From Aphelenchoides besseyi (lineage: Eukaryota; Nematoda; Chromadorea; Rhabditida; Aphelenchoididae), in NCBI GenBank assembly GCA_024699855.1, contig JAMPIQ010000001.1, positions 11,098,001 through 11,162,000 on the forward strand: a stretch of 64,000 nucleotides of DNA. The letters are read 5' to 3'. The translations under genes were made by a program, and so were the position numbers. Of the stretch, positions 24,776 through 36,888 are shown piece after piece. Each line of letters begins with the position of its first letter. The stretch's first letter is position 1. The notes beneath the pieces were generated by a model. It searched no databases and was not told where the DNA came from. It saw only the letters and a list, made by a program, of their open reading frames with translations.

Positions 24776-25295
24776 TTAGATCAGTTTGTGGGCTGTAAAA
24801 GCTGAACACAACGATCAGCTCGTTCTGGAGGTTAACTCACTTTGTTCGTTGTTGCAGAACGAGTAGTTGCATTGGCAAATCATGTGGTCAAAGGTTAGGT
24901 AGATGCACTAAAAGAGATTTTTATACAAAACCAATGGTTCTTAAATGAATACTCTCTTACCGTGTTCATTGGATACCTATCGTCGTATTGCGAATCGTCC
25001 ACAGGCTTTCGAAAAGTAGCTCCTAAAAAATTGACTTTTATTCCTAATTAGTGTATTTTCCCCAACCATTGGTGAAGATATTCGAACGACAAATAGGACC
25101 GTCTTCGTATTTTGTAGTGAACCAATAAGGCGTTTTGCAGTTTTCATAGTCGTCACCTGGGGCATCTGAAATCCTAAAGATTATACTAAGTCTTTGTTTA
25201 TTTCAACTTCTGTCGTAATGACAATAGAAACAGGGATATGCACTAGTCAATGTCAAGCTCATAACAAGAATCAGAAGAGTGAAAGTCGAATTCAT
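24776..25295 (-). CDS. Secreted cysteine-rich Ly6-like protein 2
   Basis: Paralogue of the neighbouring gene. The signal peptide is MNSTFTLLILVMSLTLTSAY (ATG 25295), then CFYCHYDR. A phase-1 intron leads to NAPGDDYENCKTPYWFTTKY and CRSNIFTNG. The next exons hold FRKPVDDSQYDDRYPMNT and IYLTFDHMICQCNYSFCNNE, with the same closing C-x-C-N-x-x-x-C-N-N motif. The last short exon gives THKLI and a stop at 24776. Introns are about 40-55 bp. The stretch between FTNG and FRKPVDD is inferred. Extracellular; partner unknown. Confidence 0.55.
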
Positions 25296-26030
25296 CGCCA
25301 AGAAGCTGTTATCTTTGAATATGAGCAAAAAACGACACAACGCTCTGAAAACGAGTTCTATAAAATCAATTGAAATCTAATGCTAATAGGAACCATAAAG
25401 AACAAATAGATGTGTCTCTTTCGTTGTAACGTTCAGGAGATACCGTTTGATCATAAAATCGTAATTTAACGACTTTAGCTCTGACGAATCCAACAACCAT
25501 GTTTGTCTTAAGAAAATTCAATTTCATTGCCATGATCCCAAACCTTAAGTTTCAATTGTAATAGCAAGAATTTAAAACGTGAACGACATTACTAATTAGT
25601 TCAATTAAAGAAGAATTGACGGGATCCCAGTTGCATTGAGAAACATCAAGCTTTATTGGAAAGGTTGTTGTAGAAGGCAGATTAGTTGGATTTTTATGTC
25701 AACTAACAGCCAACAACAGTTCTTTAGGTTTTTGATAGATGATATTGCGTTTAAAATACAAAAAAGTGAGTTGGTTGTTGTCCTTGGATATTTGAGACAA
25801 CTCACTTGTCAGAGTCAGTTGAACTTATTTCCCGAAACAATGGATTGTATGTCGTTAAATTTGGTGTCTACGTAATTCTATTCATGTGTTTAACAATCTT
25901 TCAGAGGAAAGTAAGAAATTTAAGATCATAAAATCGTAAACTCGGTTAGATTTGTGCTGCTGTAGCTTTTTTATCATCACCTGCAGTATCCCGTTTTATT
26001 GCTTATAGGGCTTTGGACTAATATGTTGTT
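25296..26030. other. Intergenic
   Basis: AT-rich sequence with a plus-strand ORF at 25636-25875 (LVVVLGYLRQLTCQSQLNLF) that could be an exon preceding the fragment at 26034 but cannot be joined with confidence. Confidence 0.25.
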
Positions 26031-26033
26031 CGC

Positions 26034-26310
26034 TTGAACGTTCTACCTGGTTTGTTTCTAGTGTTCTTTTTAGCTAATGGTTACTTTCAGGAATTGTGTT
26101 TTAAGGTACTCGAAAAGAACTTGAGGTTGAAGAACATCATTGAGTATCTGCAAGTTTTGACTTATTCCGAGCATCTGAACGCCTTCAAAACCCCCGTCTT
26201 CGAATATGACAAGAACAATTTTGCCGCAATTTGTGCATCGCTCAACTGACAGACTTTTGTTCGTGACTACTTGGACATCCTGAACGAGCTCCTAGAGTTA
26301 TTTACTAACC
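26034..26310 (+). pseudogene. Fragment of a small helical family, related to 31950-32151
   Basis: Reads NIIEYLQVLTYSEHLNAFKT and PVFEYDKNNFAAICASLN, then an in-frame TGA, then QTFVRDYLDILNELLELFTN still in the same frame. The minus strand at 31950-32151 encodes the same pattern (LLAYPEHLTAFKKPVFKFLK, NFASISALTEWKTFIVEHHH) without that stop. The family is not recognised. The internal stop suggests this copy is dead or that only the upstream part is coding. Confidence 0.45.
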
Positions 26311-26743
26311 ATTAGATCTGTTGTTTGTTAACTCTAAATAAAGTTATTTTTATAAGAATTTTATCACTTGATGAGATTGTTCCGGTCAAGCGATCAATGG
26401 TTGGCGCATATCGATATTTTCATTATTGCTCATCATCACATTCTCCGACTGTTAAAAAAACTCAATCATGAGATTGTCAACTAATGTGCTGAACGTTGGT
26501 CATTTTGTTGCAACATCGTAACAAGAAGTACAAATGTTGGAAGGCCTAAAAATCGCTTCAATGGAACGATCGAAGCTATTCGATCAAAAACAACAAAAAT
26601 ATAGAAGTTGATAACCCACTTTACGGATTAACAACTCCACGGAAGTAATCGCTGCCAATGAAGTTCGTGGTTAAAACTGTTGAAAATGCAAAGAAGATTA
26701 GACGATAAAAACCGAAGAGTTGCAGCAAAGAGATCAGTCGAGA

Positions 26744-28458
26744 ATGTTGAGGCTGTGGTTTCTGTTCTGCGTTGTTGTGTCCGACGAAAAGATTCGAATC
26801 CGTTTGAGTGGTGGGGAAATTGAAGGCCGCCTTAATGGGGAGGTTATGGTATTCCAGGTGATTTAGTGGAACTGATTCGGATATAACTTTCATTTGCAGC
26901 AAATTCCCTTCTTGGAACCACCCGTAGGTGCGTTGCGCTTCGAACCACCAGTGACGAAACGAAGCTGGTCGGGAGTCTTGAATACCACACAATGGGGCCC
27001 ACCATGTGCCCAGAAATCGTATTTCACGTTTTTACCATTGAATGATTCACGAGAAGATTGTTTGCACATGAACGTGTTTGCGGATCGACGTTGTTTGGAT
27101 TCCCCATGCCCAATTATTTACTACGTGCATGGAGGGGGCTATCATTTTGATTCGCCCACCATGTTTAATGAAGTGAGTGATGGAGATAATATACTTAAAT
27201 TGCTACTTAGACGGAGATTGTGAACAAAATTGCTGCCCATCGAACCGTCTTTGTGATGCCCTCCTATCGATTGGGACTTTTCGGTTGGATTGATCTCGAA
27301 GGTGTTCGACCGAATTTGGGGCTTCTGGATTTGATTGCCGGTGTTCGTTGGTGTCAAAGTGAATTGGCGAGTTTCGGCGGCGATACACGACAAATGACGA
27401 TCTTCGGCAGCTCGGCGGGTGGATCTTTGGTATTGGCGTTGTTGTCAAGTCCGTTTATTGAGCGAAGTGCATTCAAACGAGCAGTCGTGTCGAGTGGAAT
27501 GTTGCGGTTGCAGCCACACATCAATCGACCAATGACTTTAGCTGTGCTCAATTACACAGGAGTAAGTGGTGGCTAAAAGCTTAAATCAGACTTCTCAGTG
27601 TGTCGATGTGAAATGTTTGAAGTCGAAGCCAATGGACGAACTTTTGGACGCTCAAGCCGATACCGAGCATAAAGAGTGGTTGGACGCGAGTGTACAAACG
27701 AACACCGAAACGATACCGTTGAACAATGTGCTCGAATTTTTGGCTAATTGGAAAGTAAGTTTACAGCGAAAAGTCGTCGATTTGTTTTCAGGGCATTGAA
27801 ATGATTTTCATTACAACCGAAGTGGAATTCGAGTTGGCGGACCGAGCTACAGCGTTGGATAAATGCGAGTACTTGTGCGACGATCTTGGATACATGAAAC
27901 GAGAGACCGTTGAGTTGTGTGCAAAACAATACGCGGACAACATAAATCAAACCTTTCGGGATGCAATGCACGCTTTTCAAGTCAAGTTTGCAGCTTTGAA
28001 CACACGCCTCGGTTATCCGACGTTCAACGGTCTTTTTGCTCAACCACACGGTCTACGACACGCTTCGGATCTGAAGTATTTGCTCGGCTTGCATCAGGTG
28101 AAACAGAAGAATCGCGACGATGAGCGAATGGACGAATTCTATCCGGAGGTTGTACGTCGTTTCGTTCATCTTGGCGCCGAAGGAATGAAAGGTGAGTTGA
28201 TTTCTTTGCACTTTTTAATTGCCTTCAGATTGGACACCAACCGACGAGTGGGGACGAAACTTTTTGCTCATGAAGTTCGAGAATACAACTGTTCAACCGC
28301 ATATGGTCAACGGTGTAATGTATCATCAAAATGAGACAAATTTTTGGATCAAAACATTGAAAAAAGTTGATGAAGGAGTTGGGGCAATGGAGAGTTTTGC
28401 TGCTCATCACTCAACGATCTTATGTCTTTTCATTTTGTTTGTCTTTTTCTTTGAATAA
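26744..28458 (+). CDS. Carboxylesterase-family alpha/beta hydrolase, membrane-tethered
   Basis: Secretory carboxylesterase/cholinesterase-family protein of about 500 residues. The ATG at 26744 gives the signal peptide MLRLWFLFCVVVS, then IRLSGGEIEGRLNG. A short intron joins VMVFQ to QIPFLEPPVGALRFEPP, a family hallmark. EDCLHMNVF follows, then the oxyanion-hole motif YVHGGG, and the nucleophile elbow FGSSAGG (G-x-S-x-G, Ser present). A histidine in GLRHASDLKYLLG fits the usual catalytic H region; the acidic member is not obvious. Introns lie at about 27175-27213, 27560, 27754-27790 and 28191-28228. The C-terminus is hydrophobic (TILCLFILFVFFFE), suggesting a tail anchor or GPI signal. Substrate unknown. 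Confidence 0.88.
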
Positions 28459-28802
28459 ACTTACATTAGATGCAATCAACTAACTTGAAAGCTTTTAGAC
28501 AAATAGATTGCAAGTGATATACGACATTCTTAATCACAAGCTTGTGATGGAAAGCAATGGGTTTTTTGTCGTTGGCAATGGCGAGGGTTGAGCTTCGTGC
28601 ATAATTAGTTTTTGGTCGTGATAATCGTTTGAAAACTAACGCTTCTGTTATTCAGTCTAACACATACTCTCTGGTCCGTTCGCTTTTAACTTTTTCATAG
28701 CAATTAACCTCCGCTAAGCCGGAAGGTTCACCTGTATTCCAAACAATATGGTAGAATAAACGGATCGAGTATTAGTAAGCTGTTATTCTGATCTATTGAA
28801 AG
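28459..28802. other. Intergenic between esterase and EXTL3-like gene
   Basis: No coding sequence supported. It should contain the esterase 3' end and the promoter of the downstream glycosyltransferase gene. Confidence 0.3.
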
Positions 28803-31439
28803 ATGGATATTCTGGTTCAAACGTTTGTTGGAGTTCTTTTGTTAGCGAATATCTTCATTATCTACTATCAGTTCAGAGAGTCGTTGTATAAACTCTACGG
28901 TGAGAATCAAATGTCTTCACGAGTTACAGACTTTAGATCAATACTCACCGAATCAATTTCGTCTTTCGTTGGGATCGCCAACAGTCTCACCGCTCAACGA
29001 TCAGATTCTGGTGGAAGAGAAGAGCTATGAAGTTCTGGGCATTTCGGATGTTGTCAATCTTAGGTTATTCAGAGTGAACAAAGGGTTAACTCATGGTCTT
29101 TAGGCAATGTGTTGGTAGGCCTTTTCGAGTTTACGTTCATGATCTCAACTCAACAACTTCCTCATTGGCTCAATCTTTTCACGAGGAAATGAAACGATCG
29201 CCGTATGCAACCAAAGAAGTGGTCGTAAGTTGACAGTCAAAAAAAGTTGAGGTTTGAATTCAGAATGCCTGTCTTTCTGTTTACATTGCTGTTGATGTGA
29301 ACGAGAACATTTCCAGCCTTCCATTTTGGCGGACTAATGGAATGGGAGTTATCGTCATTTTCATTGATGGGAAAGTTCGAGAGAAACAAGTTGGTGAAAA
29401 GCAAGCAACCTTTGTTGGAATGAGCGATGCTATCGAGAGGTCAGGAACGCACATGAAGTGGTCAGTGTTGGAGCTTTCAGATCGAATGGTCCACTCGACC
29501 TGAACTTGTACACCAACGTGATGATTCCTGATCCCAAAAACTACGAACACTTGCCCGTGATCTATCCATTTCGTCAACGTCTTTATTTGCTCTCGCTCCT
29601 TGTTTCTACGGCCACTCCTCAAGTTCAAGAAGTTTTTTCATCTGATTCCAACATTTCGTTGGTCGAATTGAAGTGTCGAGGATCAACAAGCCTTGCGTTG
29701 GGTTTCTGTGAAGACGATGAGTTTCGAGGTCGGTTCTACTGACGAACATGTTCCTCAGCAGATTTCAGCGACGACATTGAACAACTCGGTGTTCACAATG
29801 CTGATGCCCGAAATGGAACGTTTCCCTCAACGATTTCACGAGTCGCTTCTTTACGGCGCTGTTCCAGTGATTGTGAGCAACGATCTGAATTCACTGCCTT
29901 TTGCTCAACAAATTCGATGGAACAAAGCGGTGGTTAGTTGGCAGTTGAATGCTATTAAACGGTCTTTTAGATTCACGTTCCTGCGCATCTTTTGTTCGAT
30001 ATCGAAAAGATTCTGCAAACCATTTCGACTTCACGGATCTTGGAGTTGAGGCGGAACGGACGCTTTTACCTCGAGAATTATTTTGCCGATACAAAAGGTT
30101 TACATTAGAGGGATTGTCATTGATGTGCTTTCAGTTCTTGCTCGTTCATTGTTGACGGCAATTCGAAACCAGCTGCGATTGCCAGCACCACTCGAACGAG
30201 CTTATCACTCGAATATCATTCTCACTACTGGTCTCAACGGCTCGACTTCATCGCCACCAATTGTACAGAAGAATCATATCATGGAACTGGATGAAGTGAG
30301 TTGACACTGAACCCTTTGAATCACTTTAGTTTTAGGACCTTGACTACGTTTGGAATGTTAATCCCGTTTATTTGGACTCTCGACCTCTTCAACCAATTCG
30401 TGAAATGAGCCACGTTCTTGCAGACATAGACTCCCTGGTTCCTGGACTTCAAACGATAAACGTCGACAACAAACATTTTGCCGGCAAGCTGAGCGGAAAC
30501 TACGTAGTCGAGAAGTTCACAGGTATCTTCAAGAACGAGTAGTATAACCATTTGTAGCCGTTATGCCAACATTCAGACGGGACAAACAACTTCGTTACAC
30601 GTTGAAGATGTTGAACGGAACCCGTTTTCTTGACTCGGTTGTTGTCCTTTGGAACGATATTGCGCGACCACTACCCTCGGATTTGATTCCGACTATTAGT
30701 GTTCCAATCTATGTTGTAAATGTGTCTGTCAATTCATTGAACTCTCGGTTCCTGCCCTTGGATTTGATTCGAACGGAAGCGGTATTTAACATGGACGACG
30801 ACTTCAATACTCACCGAGATGTGGTCGAATTTTCTTTCCGGTTAGTTGCAATCAATTGAATTGATCATAGGTTCTGAAGGGTTTGGCGTGAAAATCGGCA
30901 CGCAATCGTTGGACCGACCTTCCGAATGGCTTACATGCAAAAGCCGGGAGTTGGTGTCTACAACGCTCATCTATCTTGTCAACAAAATCTCGTCCTGACT
31001 GGTGGAGCCTTTTTGCATCGTGTAAGTAATTTCGTGAGGCTTGTTATAGGAAAGGTTGCAGGTTTATCACTACGCTTACACTCATATGTTGAATCCACTA
31101 ATTCTCGACCATATTGCAACGAATTTCAACTGCGAGGACATCGCCGCAAACTTTTTGGTTTCTCATCTGACAAGAAGACCGGAAATCAAAACAACACCAA
31201 TCAGTGACACGAGGTGAGTGTTCGAACACCAACATCCTGATGAATTGAAACGATTCAGCGGTAAAGTTTCGAAATCCGGCGGTTTACATCAACGTGGCAA
31301 GTCGCATTATCAGACCCGATCGGAATGCGTTGCAATGTTCGTCCGGATCTTCGGATACAATCCACTGCTCATAAGCGAATGGAGAGCTGATTCGCTTCTT
31401 TACCAAGAACGTTCATCCAACTGTTATCAGACCACTTGA
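28803..31439 (+). CDS. rib-2: EXTL3/RIB-2-like exostosin glycosyltransferase
   Basis: Golgi type II membrane enzyme of heparan sulfate synthesis (GT47 plus GT64 architecture). The cytoplasmic start MDILVQTFVGVLLLANIFII includes the TM anchor; a 37-bp intron joins LYKLY to DQYSPNQFRLSLGS. The exostosin region contains CVGRPFRVYVHDLNS, LYTNVMIPDPKNY and LLYGAVPVIVSNDLNSLPF. The GT64 domain contains AVMPTFRRDKQLRYTLKMLN, VVVLWNDIARPLPSDL, SLNSRFLPLDLIRTEAVFNM, the metal-binding DDD, VWRENRHAIVGP, NLVLTGGAFLH, NCEDIAANFLVSHLTRRPEI, and near the end CVAMFVRIFGYNPLLISEWR. At least ten short introns restore these in phase. The GT64 end follows the EXTL3/rib-2 type more than EXT1. The last exon is at 31218-31439. 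Confidence 0.88.
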
Positions 31440-31949
31440 ATACACGTGTGAGCATATTCGATCACTCTAGGTGCCACCAGAGCAAAAGAATAAACAGTAG
31501 AACACACAACAAGAATAAAATACACAGATAGCTTCATTAAACGCAACTTAAAGCGTAGGGTGTTCAAAATCGAAAGTCGATCATAGTTTCCAATAGTTGA
31601 TTGCTACGTTCTTCTGCTCCTGTGTTTACGGTAATACGATCTTCAGATGATCAATAAGAACGAAGTTATAAAGTTGCGTCAAATGATTTATTTTCGTTTG
31701 TTTCATGACTTTTAAATCAAACGATCATAACCTCAAGCAACCTTTTTAATCCTCAAAAAACCGCGGTTATCTTTCTCTCAAAGTCACTTGAACTTGTAAT
31801 CAGCATTCTTGAACCCTTCATTTCATCGTTCTAACAACCCTAATGTTTATAAAGACAACAGTCAAAGAACACTGCAATACAGGTTTGAGTTTACAGATAA
31901 GTTTACGGAAATAAGAATGTATGAAAAATCGTTTTGAACCAAAGGTAAA

Positions 31950-32151
31950 AAGGAAGAGCTCATCCACGATGTGATGATGCTCAACGATAAAAGTTTTCCA
32001 TTCAGTCAATGCAGAGATCGAAGCAAAGTTTTCTTTGAGGAACTTGAATACAGGTTTCTTGAAGGCGGTGAGATGTTCCGGATAAGCCAAAAGCTGAAGA
32101 CGATCTACATGTTGTCCAAAGAGGAAAGAACAAAACCAACTCTTTGCGATT
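31950..32151 (-). other. Exon or relic of the same small family as 26034-26310
   Basis: The minus strand reads LFGQHVDRLQLLAYPEHLTA, FKKPVFKFLKENFASISALT and EWKTFIVEHHHIVDELFLFT, closely patterned on the plus-strand fragment at 26034-26310. A GT donor may follow near 31950. No start or partner exon could be fixed. Two inverted copies flank the esterase and EXTL3-like genes. Confidence 0.4.
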
Positions 32152-32200
32152 AATCAAATTGAACTAACATTTAACGACAATTGACACATGTTTTCAACAG

Positions 32201-33512
32201 TTATTTATTGCTCATCTCTCTCACTTGAATTCGAGAGATATCTTTCAGTCGATCCACATGTTTCCTGTAGCTTTCGAATCCCGCTTTGAGTATGAGAGTG
32301 CGAGTTACGTTAACTTCTGTTCGAAATTCGGAGTTGTAAGCGAAGCTCAAGTGCATAGTCGACGTGCTGTTGCAGTTCGACGGATCCAAACTCTCCCCTG
32401 CAAACACGTTCTTCCACTGCTCATTTCGTCTTCTGAAAGATTGTTGTTTATTGGATAGTGACCGATAACGAACATTTCTTTCCATCCATGAATCATGAAG
32501 TCGTCATCTGACCACTTGGAATCAGTCAGAAATGCATCTCGAGACCAATAGCCACGACCCAAAGACAGCTGACGAACAGTTCCGTTCCCGCTTCTGAACC
32601 ATTCAGCTGGACCGAGAATCTCACGAGCACACGATTCGTAATGGAGAAGGTCCGGAAAGTGTGCTAAAGACATCGATTCGATAATCATCTCGTGAACTCA
32701 CTGAGAGTTGTGCCAAAGTTCGATGCACTCGGATCGTCGTCTCGGTGCACAAGTGGAACAGAAGAAGTCGAGGAAAACTTCGTGAAGTGCTCCTTTATCA
32801 GTCCCGTGTTTGGTTCCCAACTTGACTTTGTGCTCGTAACTTGACCAGTGTCTCAAGAAGTCCCGCGAGAATGCACTGTTTCTGGCCAAATAAGAGCCAC
32901 TTGTGATCTCGTAGTTCCACAGACGATTGTAGAAGATCATATCTGCTTCTCGATTCGTGTACTCTTCGATCAAATGATTTGGATTGACAACTCCAGCATC
33001 TGCGTCCAGAAATAGAAACCACTCAATTTGAGAGTACTCGTTCATTATCTTAGTCAATACGCAGTGTCGTCGAAAGTAGAACTAAAGAAATTGAAGGCAA
33101 CGAAACTGAAAACTCACGTCATGGCCCGGACAAACATCCGTGTAGTTCTCCTTCAAGTTCACTTCCAACATTACATAATCATGCGCTTGAGCATAACAAC
33201 GGAGCGTAGATCGAGCAAGAACGTACTCTTCAGCTTTCTTGTTGTCCGCAACAATCACAACAATAGCGATCTCCTGACGATCTGAACAACAAATCTGAGA
33301 ATGTCTACAACCACTCTCTTACTCTCCGCAGTTCTCTCTACTGTCACAGGAATGAAAAGAGACTTCGAGTTTCTTCTCTCCACAATCACAACAAAAGTGA
33401 CGGTAACAACGATTGCAAAGATCGCTATCGAGCTCCGTAATTTGTTTATGACCATGAGCCTAAACACATCGGACATGAGCACAAAGTCATGGATTATCTC
33501 GAAAATGAACAT
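32201..33512 (-). CDS. Nematode DUF273-family glycosyltransferase-like protein
   Basis: Type II membrane protein of the worm-expanded DUF273 family (GT-A-like). A short cytoplasmic start (MFIFEIIHDF, ATG 33512) is followed by the TM SSIAIFAIVVTVTFVVIVE. After a GTAAGA intron come RQEIAIVVIVADNKKAEEYV, RSTLRCYAQAHDYVMLEV and VCPGHDFYFRRHCVLTKIM. The key block is WFLFLDADAGVVNPNHLIEE (D-x-D plus V-N-P-N-H, the DUF273 signature), then ADMIFYNRLWNYEITSGSYL, FLRHWSSYEHKVK and TDKGALHEVFLD. The C-terminal exon contains GPAEWFRSGNGTVRQLSLGR, YWSRDAFLTDSKWSDDDFMI and, after a 44-bp intron, NVFAGESLDPSNC, ending QVREMSNK. Probable Golgi glycosyltransferase; donor and acceptor unknown. Confidence 0.82.
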
Positions 33513-34130
33513 AACTTAGTTTTGAGTTGAATACACTTGAATTTGAAGTCAATCGCCGGAGATTGCAATCAGTAAAAAGCGCTTTGTGGTGACTTCTAAG
33601 CCCCGATTTTATCATCACAACTTTCCTTTTCTACACCCTCAAATCTATTGATGTTAAATCGTCGTCATTCGTGATCTGCAGTTATTTCGACAATCTGAGA
33701 AAACGTTTGTTCACATATAACATACGAAAATAGACGTTGAGTAGGAAGAGCAAACTGCTAAAGTTATTAGATTTAAGTTGAGAGCTAAATGTATTTAGTG
33801 AACGCAAATGACCTGACAATTTAACAGAGAAGTAGGGTAGCCATGAGGTAAGAACGTATCAAAGCCAACTTTCAACAACTGCCACTCGAGGACCAATAGC
33901 TGTAATTTGCAGGAACAACTACACGATATTGAATTAACTAATGTTGGTGAACTTGTCATCGATTGTTCTTACTGTTTTTTACATTACTATTCTGTTAAAA
34001 TTCATTCGACCAAACGTATAAACAGCAGTAAACTTTTAAGTTTCTATCTATCAACTGTTGCAAGAAGCGTAGAAACCTGAACTCAGTATCTACAATCAAG
34101 ATGTCCCTTTATTTCACTTTTTACTTGAAT
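33513..34130. other. Intergenic, about 0.6 kb
   Basis: Nothing coding recognised. Probably the promoter of the DUF273 gene and the 3' end of the next minus-strand gene. Confidence 0.3.
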
Positions 34131-35594
34131 CTAATCAAGAACACAAATGTGCATGTCTTTGAAAAGTTGCACGTATTCACGACGCTCTTCATCGGCCAGG
34201 TCTATTTGATCAACGAAATCACAGAGTGTTTGCATTCGCGTTTTGGCGTCTTTAGTGACCGTTTCTACGGTTTTCGTGTCCACTTCGGGAATCGAATTCA
34301 AAGCCAAATCGTGAAGTTGTGCCCATCGACCCCACTCGCCAACTGCCGACCAATTAACGGCATTCAATGGCCAAGCATCCACGTGGACGCGAAAATGTTG
34401 AACGAAAAGGTGAAATTTAAACCAACGGAAAGTTTCACGTCTTTCCACCGGGTCGCCAATTGCCATTGGATCTAAGAAATGTGCGGTTGGAATCCTAAAA
34501 TCGGTTTTCGATTTGCGCGTGATCGAAACTCACAGTTCACGAAAAGCGTTCAGATCCATTTCGACAACTCGAAGACGTCGATCTATGACATCGAGATTTG
34601 AGTTCGAAGAGAAGTGGGCGAAGATTGGGGTCTGTGATAGGTCGAGAACCAACTCCGCCAATTTCGACCACAAAACCTCTCGATCATTGGTCATCTGCAG
34701 AAGCGAAACGACATGTCGCCGATAGAAATCAAAAAGTTGAAAGAATTCGACGTCCATGAAACAGAAGCTGCTTCGCGCATGCCGAATCTGTAAACGTTAA
34801 GGATCGTTAAGAGGTGAATGCAGCTCACTTGTTTGCTTTCAACACAGAACGGAAACTTTTCGTAGCGTAGAATCAAAAACTGAGCGAAACGATTCTCCAG
34901 AAACTGACGCCAACGACTCAGATGCTCGAGTTCCTGAAGAATCTGATGGCGATTGTCCGCCTTCTCGACTGTTAGCTTTCGACACAAATCGATCTGTGGT
35001 GTGGTGGTCATTTCGATGACCCGATTCACGATCTTGAGTCCCTAACGAAAGGTCTTCAGAATCGAGAAGAATAAACTCACTTCTTTGATCCGTTCGAACT
35101 CTTCGATTACCTTCTCGTCGTTGTAGAACTTGGTTTTCTTCGACTCTTCCGTCAACGTCGGCCACTCGACATCGCTTTTACTCAACAGTTTGGCCAAAAA
35201 AGCGTGTGAACGTCGAGTTTCGGCAGCGCTTTCCGGCTCATTTGCGTCCGATTGAAGTTCATGTGCACGTTCCAAAACGCGCAAGTTCGATCGAATCACG
35301 GAGTCCCACGCAAAATCCTCCTCATCCAACGGGCAATCGAAAGCGTCGAGGTTCGCGACAAACTCTTCGATTTTGTTCGAGACGCGAAGTTTCGAACGTT
35401 GCAGCTCCGACTTGACGTTTTTGCATTCCGCGATTTTGATTTGAAAAAGACGATAAGCGAAGAGAAACTTCTCGTCGAGATTCTCTCGCTTCTGAAAACG
35501 GAAATAGATTTTTTGCGTGATCGAAACTCACTGGAAAAAACTCGAAATCTTCTTCGTCGGCACTAAAATCGTCCAAACTGCTCGTGTCGTCCAT
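34131..35594 (-). CDS. Conserved-looking coiled-coil/helical protein, unrecognised
   Basis: A clean five-exon gene whose family I cannot name. It starts at 35594 (MDDTSSLDDFSADEEDFEFF), a very acidic N-terminus. A 40-bp intron leads to KRENLDEKFLFAYRLFQIKI and a heptad-rich stretch CKNVKSELQRSKLRVSNKIE. Later segments include FAWDSVIRSNLRVLERAHEL, VEWPTLTEESKKTKFYNDEK, ERIKEGLKIVNRVIEMTTTP, HLSRWRQFLENRFAQFLILR, VVSLLQMTNDREVLWSKLAE and DPVERRETFRWFKFHLFVQH, ending FKDMHICVLD. It is about 440 residues, predicted all-helical and intracellular, with no signal peptide or TM. Introns are 40-55 bp and all in phase, which supports a live gene. A tethering, spindle or chromatin subunit is conceivable but unsupported. 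Confidence 0.7.
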
Positions 35595-35918
35595 TTTGCA
35601 AAACTGGTCGAGAGTTGAAAGCGTGCGGGAAATGCGGGCGCAAATGACCGGACGCTCTCGACGTCCATTTGGCGGCCGCCGATGTTTTCGCGTCTCCTCT
35701 TCTCCTCTTGTCCATCGAGAAGCGGTTGAGAGCGCCGTTGTGCGTGGCGCCAAGAAGGTTCAGAAGTGTAAACAAAAAGTTTTCTTATCGCAATTGGACT
35801 CCTCGACGTAAACTTATTCGATCAACAACCACCTACTGAGCTCTTGACCACCAATCTCGTGTCCGTGAAATGGCACGTCGGGTATATTTTAGGTGGAAAG
35901 AGAGCATCAGTGGAGAGA

Positions 35919-36888
35919 TCACTTTGCGGCGAGGACATTCGCTTGTTTTTCGGAAATGACCAAAATCGGTTGCTCTTGATTGGGTAACGGTCCGATGAAA
36001 TGAGCTTGTGAAGTCGATGTATTGGTGGTCGTGGGCGGCAGTTGTTCGGAGATTACAATTGGTCGTTGCGATTTGACGGCTGCTAACTCTTCAGTTCGGC
36101 GTTTGATTTCGGCCTCACTTGCCTTCTACTTCTTGATGATGTAGACCACCGCGCTGATTGCGATAAGCGGAAGAATGAACGCGATCAGGGCATTGAAAAG
36201 TCGCGGTCAAAACGAAGATGTCCGTTGACTCACCAAACGGTTCCAATGATCATGACAACGTGCACTCCAGCACTTTTGATGGCGATGTACTTTTGAGCGT
36301 CCTGAAATCGTTGAGAAGGCGGAATGATTGGAAACTCACGAATATAAAAAGAAGAGGAAGTGGCTTCTCGACAGAAATTCCTATTTCAATCTCCTCGTAT
36401 GATGCTTTTTTGCATTGTTGAACATATGGGTAAGAATGAACCACAGACTGTGTAAATCGGATTCTTCATTGACGGGCCAAGCCGTTGATCGGAAGGGAGG
36501 AAATCTTGGGTTCTAAAAAAATGTCACTTTCGCCAATTTTCAAACGACCAGTCGTGTTCCAAATGATGACATCAATACAATTCCACTTCATTGGTACATT
36601 ACAATCGCCAAAAGTCATGGAGAAGCTGCAAAACAAAATTGCAAGTCGAATTATATGTGGTAGCCCACTTCGATGATTGCTGCCAGTGTTCAAGATCATG
36701 GAAGTCAATTTGTTGTCCGTCAGTTTCAATGTCATCTTTCCGTTGGTGTTCTTTTGCAGATCAAAGGTTCTAATATCAAATTAAAGGTCAGAATCAAAAT
36801 CGAAAACTTGCATGGTTTCATCGAACACTTCATCGGTCGCACAAGCTACGATCAACGTTAAAAGGCACCAGAAAACGCGAACGAACAT
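35919..36888 (-). CDS. Type I membrane protein with in-frame TAG after the TM
   Basis: Signal peptide MFVRVFWCLLTLIVACATDE (ATG 36888). After an intron the ectodomain has TFDLQKNTNGKMTLKLTDNK and CNVPMKWNCIDVIIWNTTGR. The juxtamembrane exon DAQKYIAIKSAGVHVVMIIG leads into FNALIAFILPLIAISAVVYI and KK, and then a TAG codon at 36126-36128. The same frame stays open for about 69 more codons (KASEAEIKRRTEELAAVKSQ ... VISEKQANVLAAK) to a TGA at 35919. Layout and the K-Y/W-F pattern before the TM recall the tandem paralogues at 17.5-22.2 kb, so it may be a distant relative. Either the TAG is the true end, is read through, or the gene is decaying. Confidence 0.5.
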
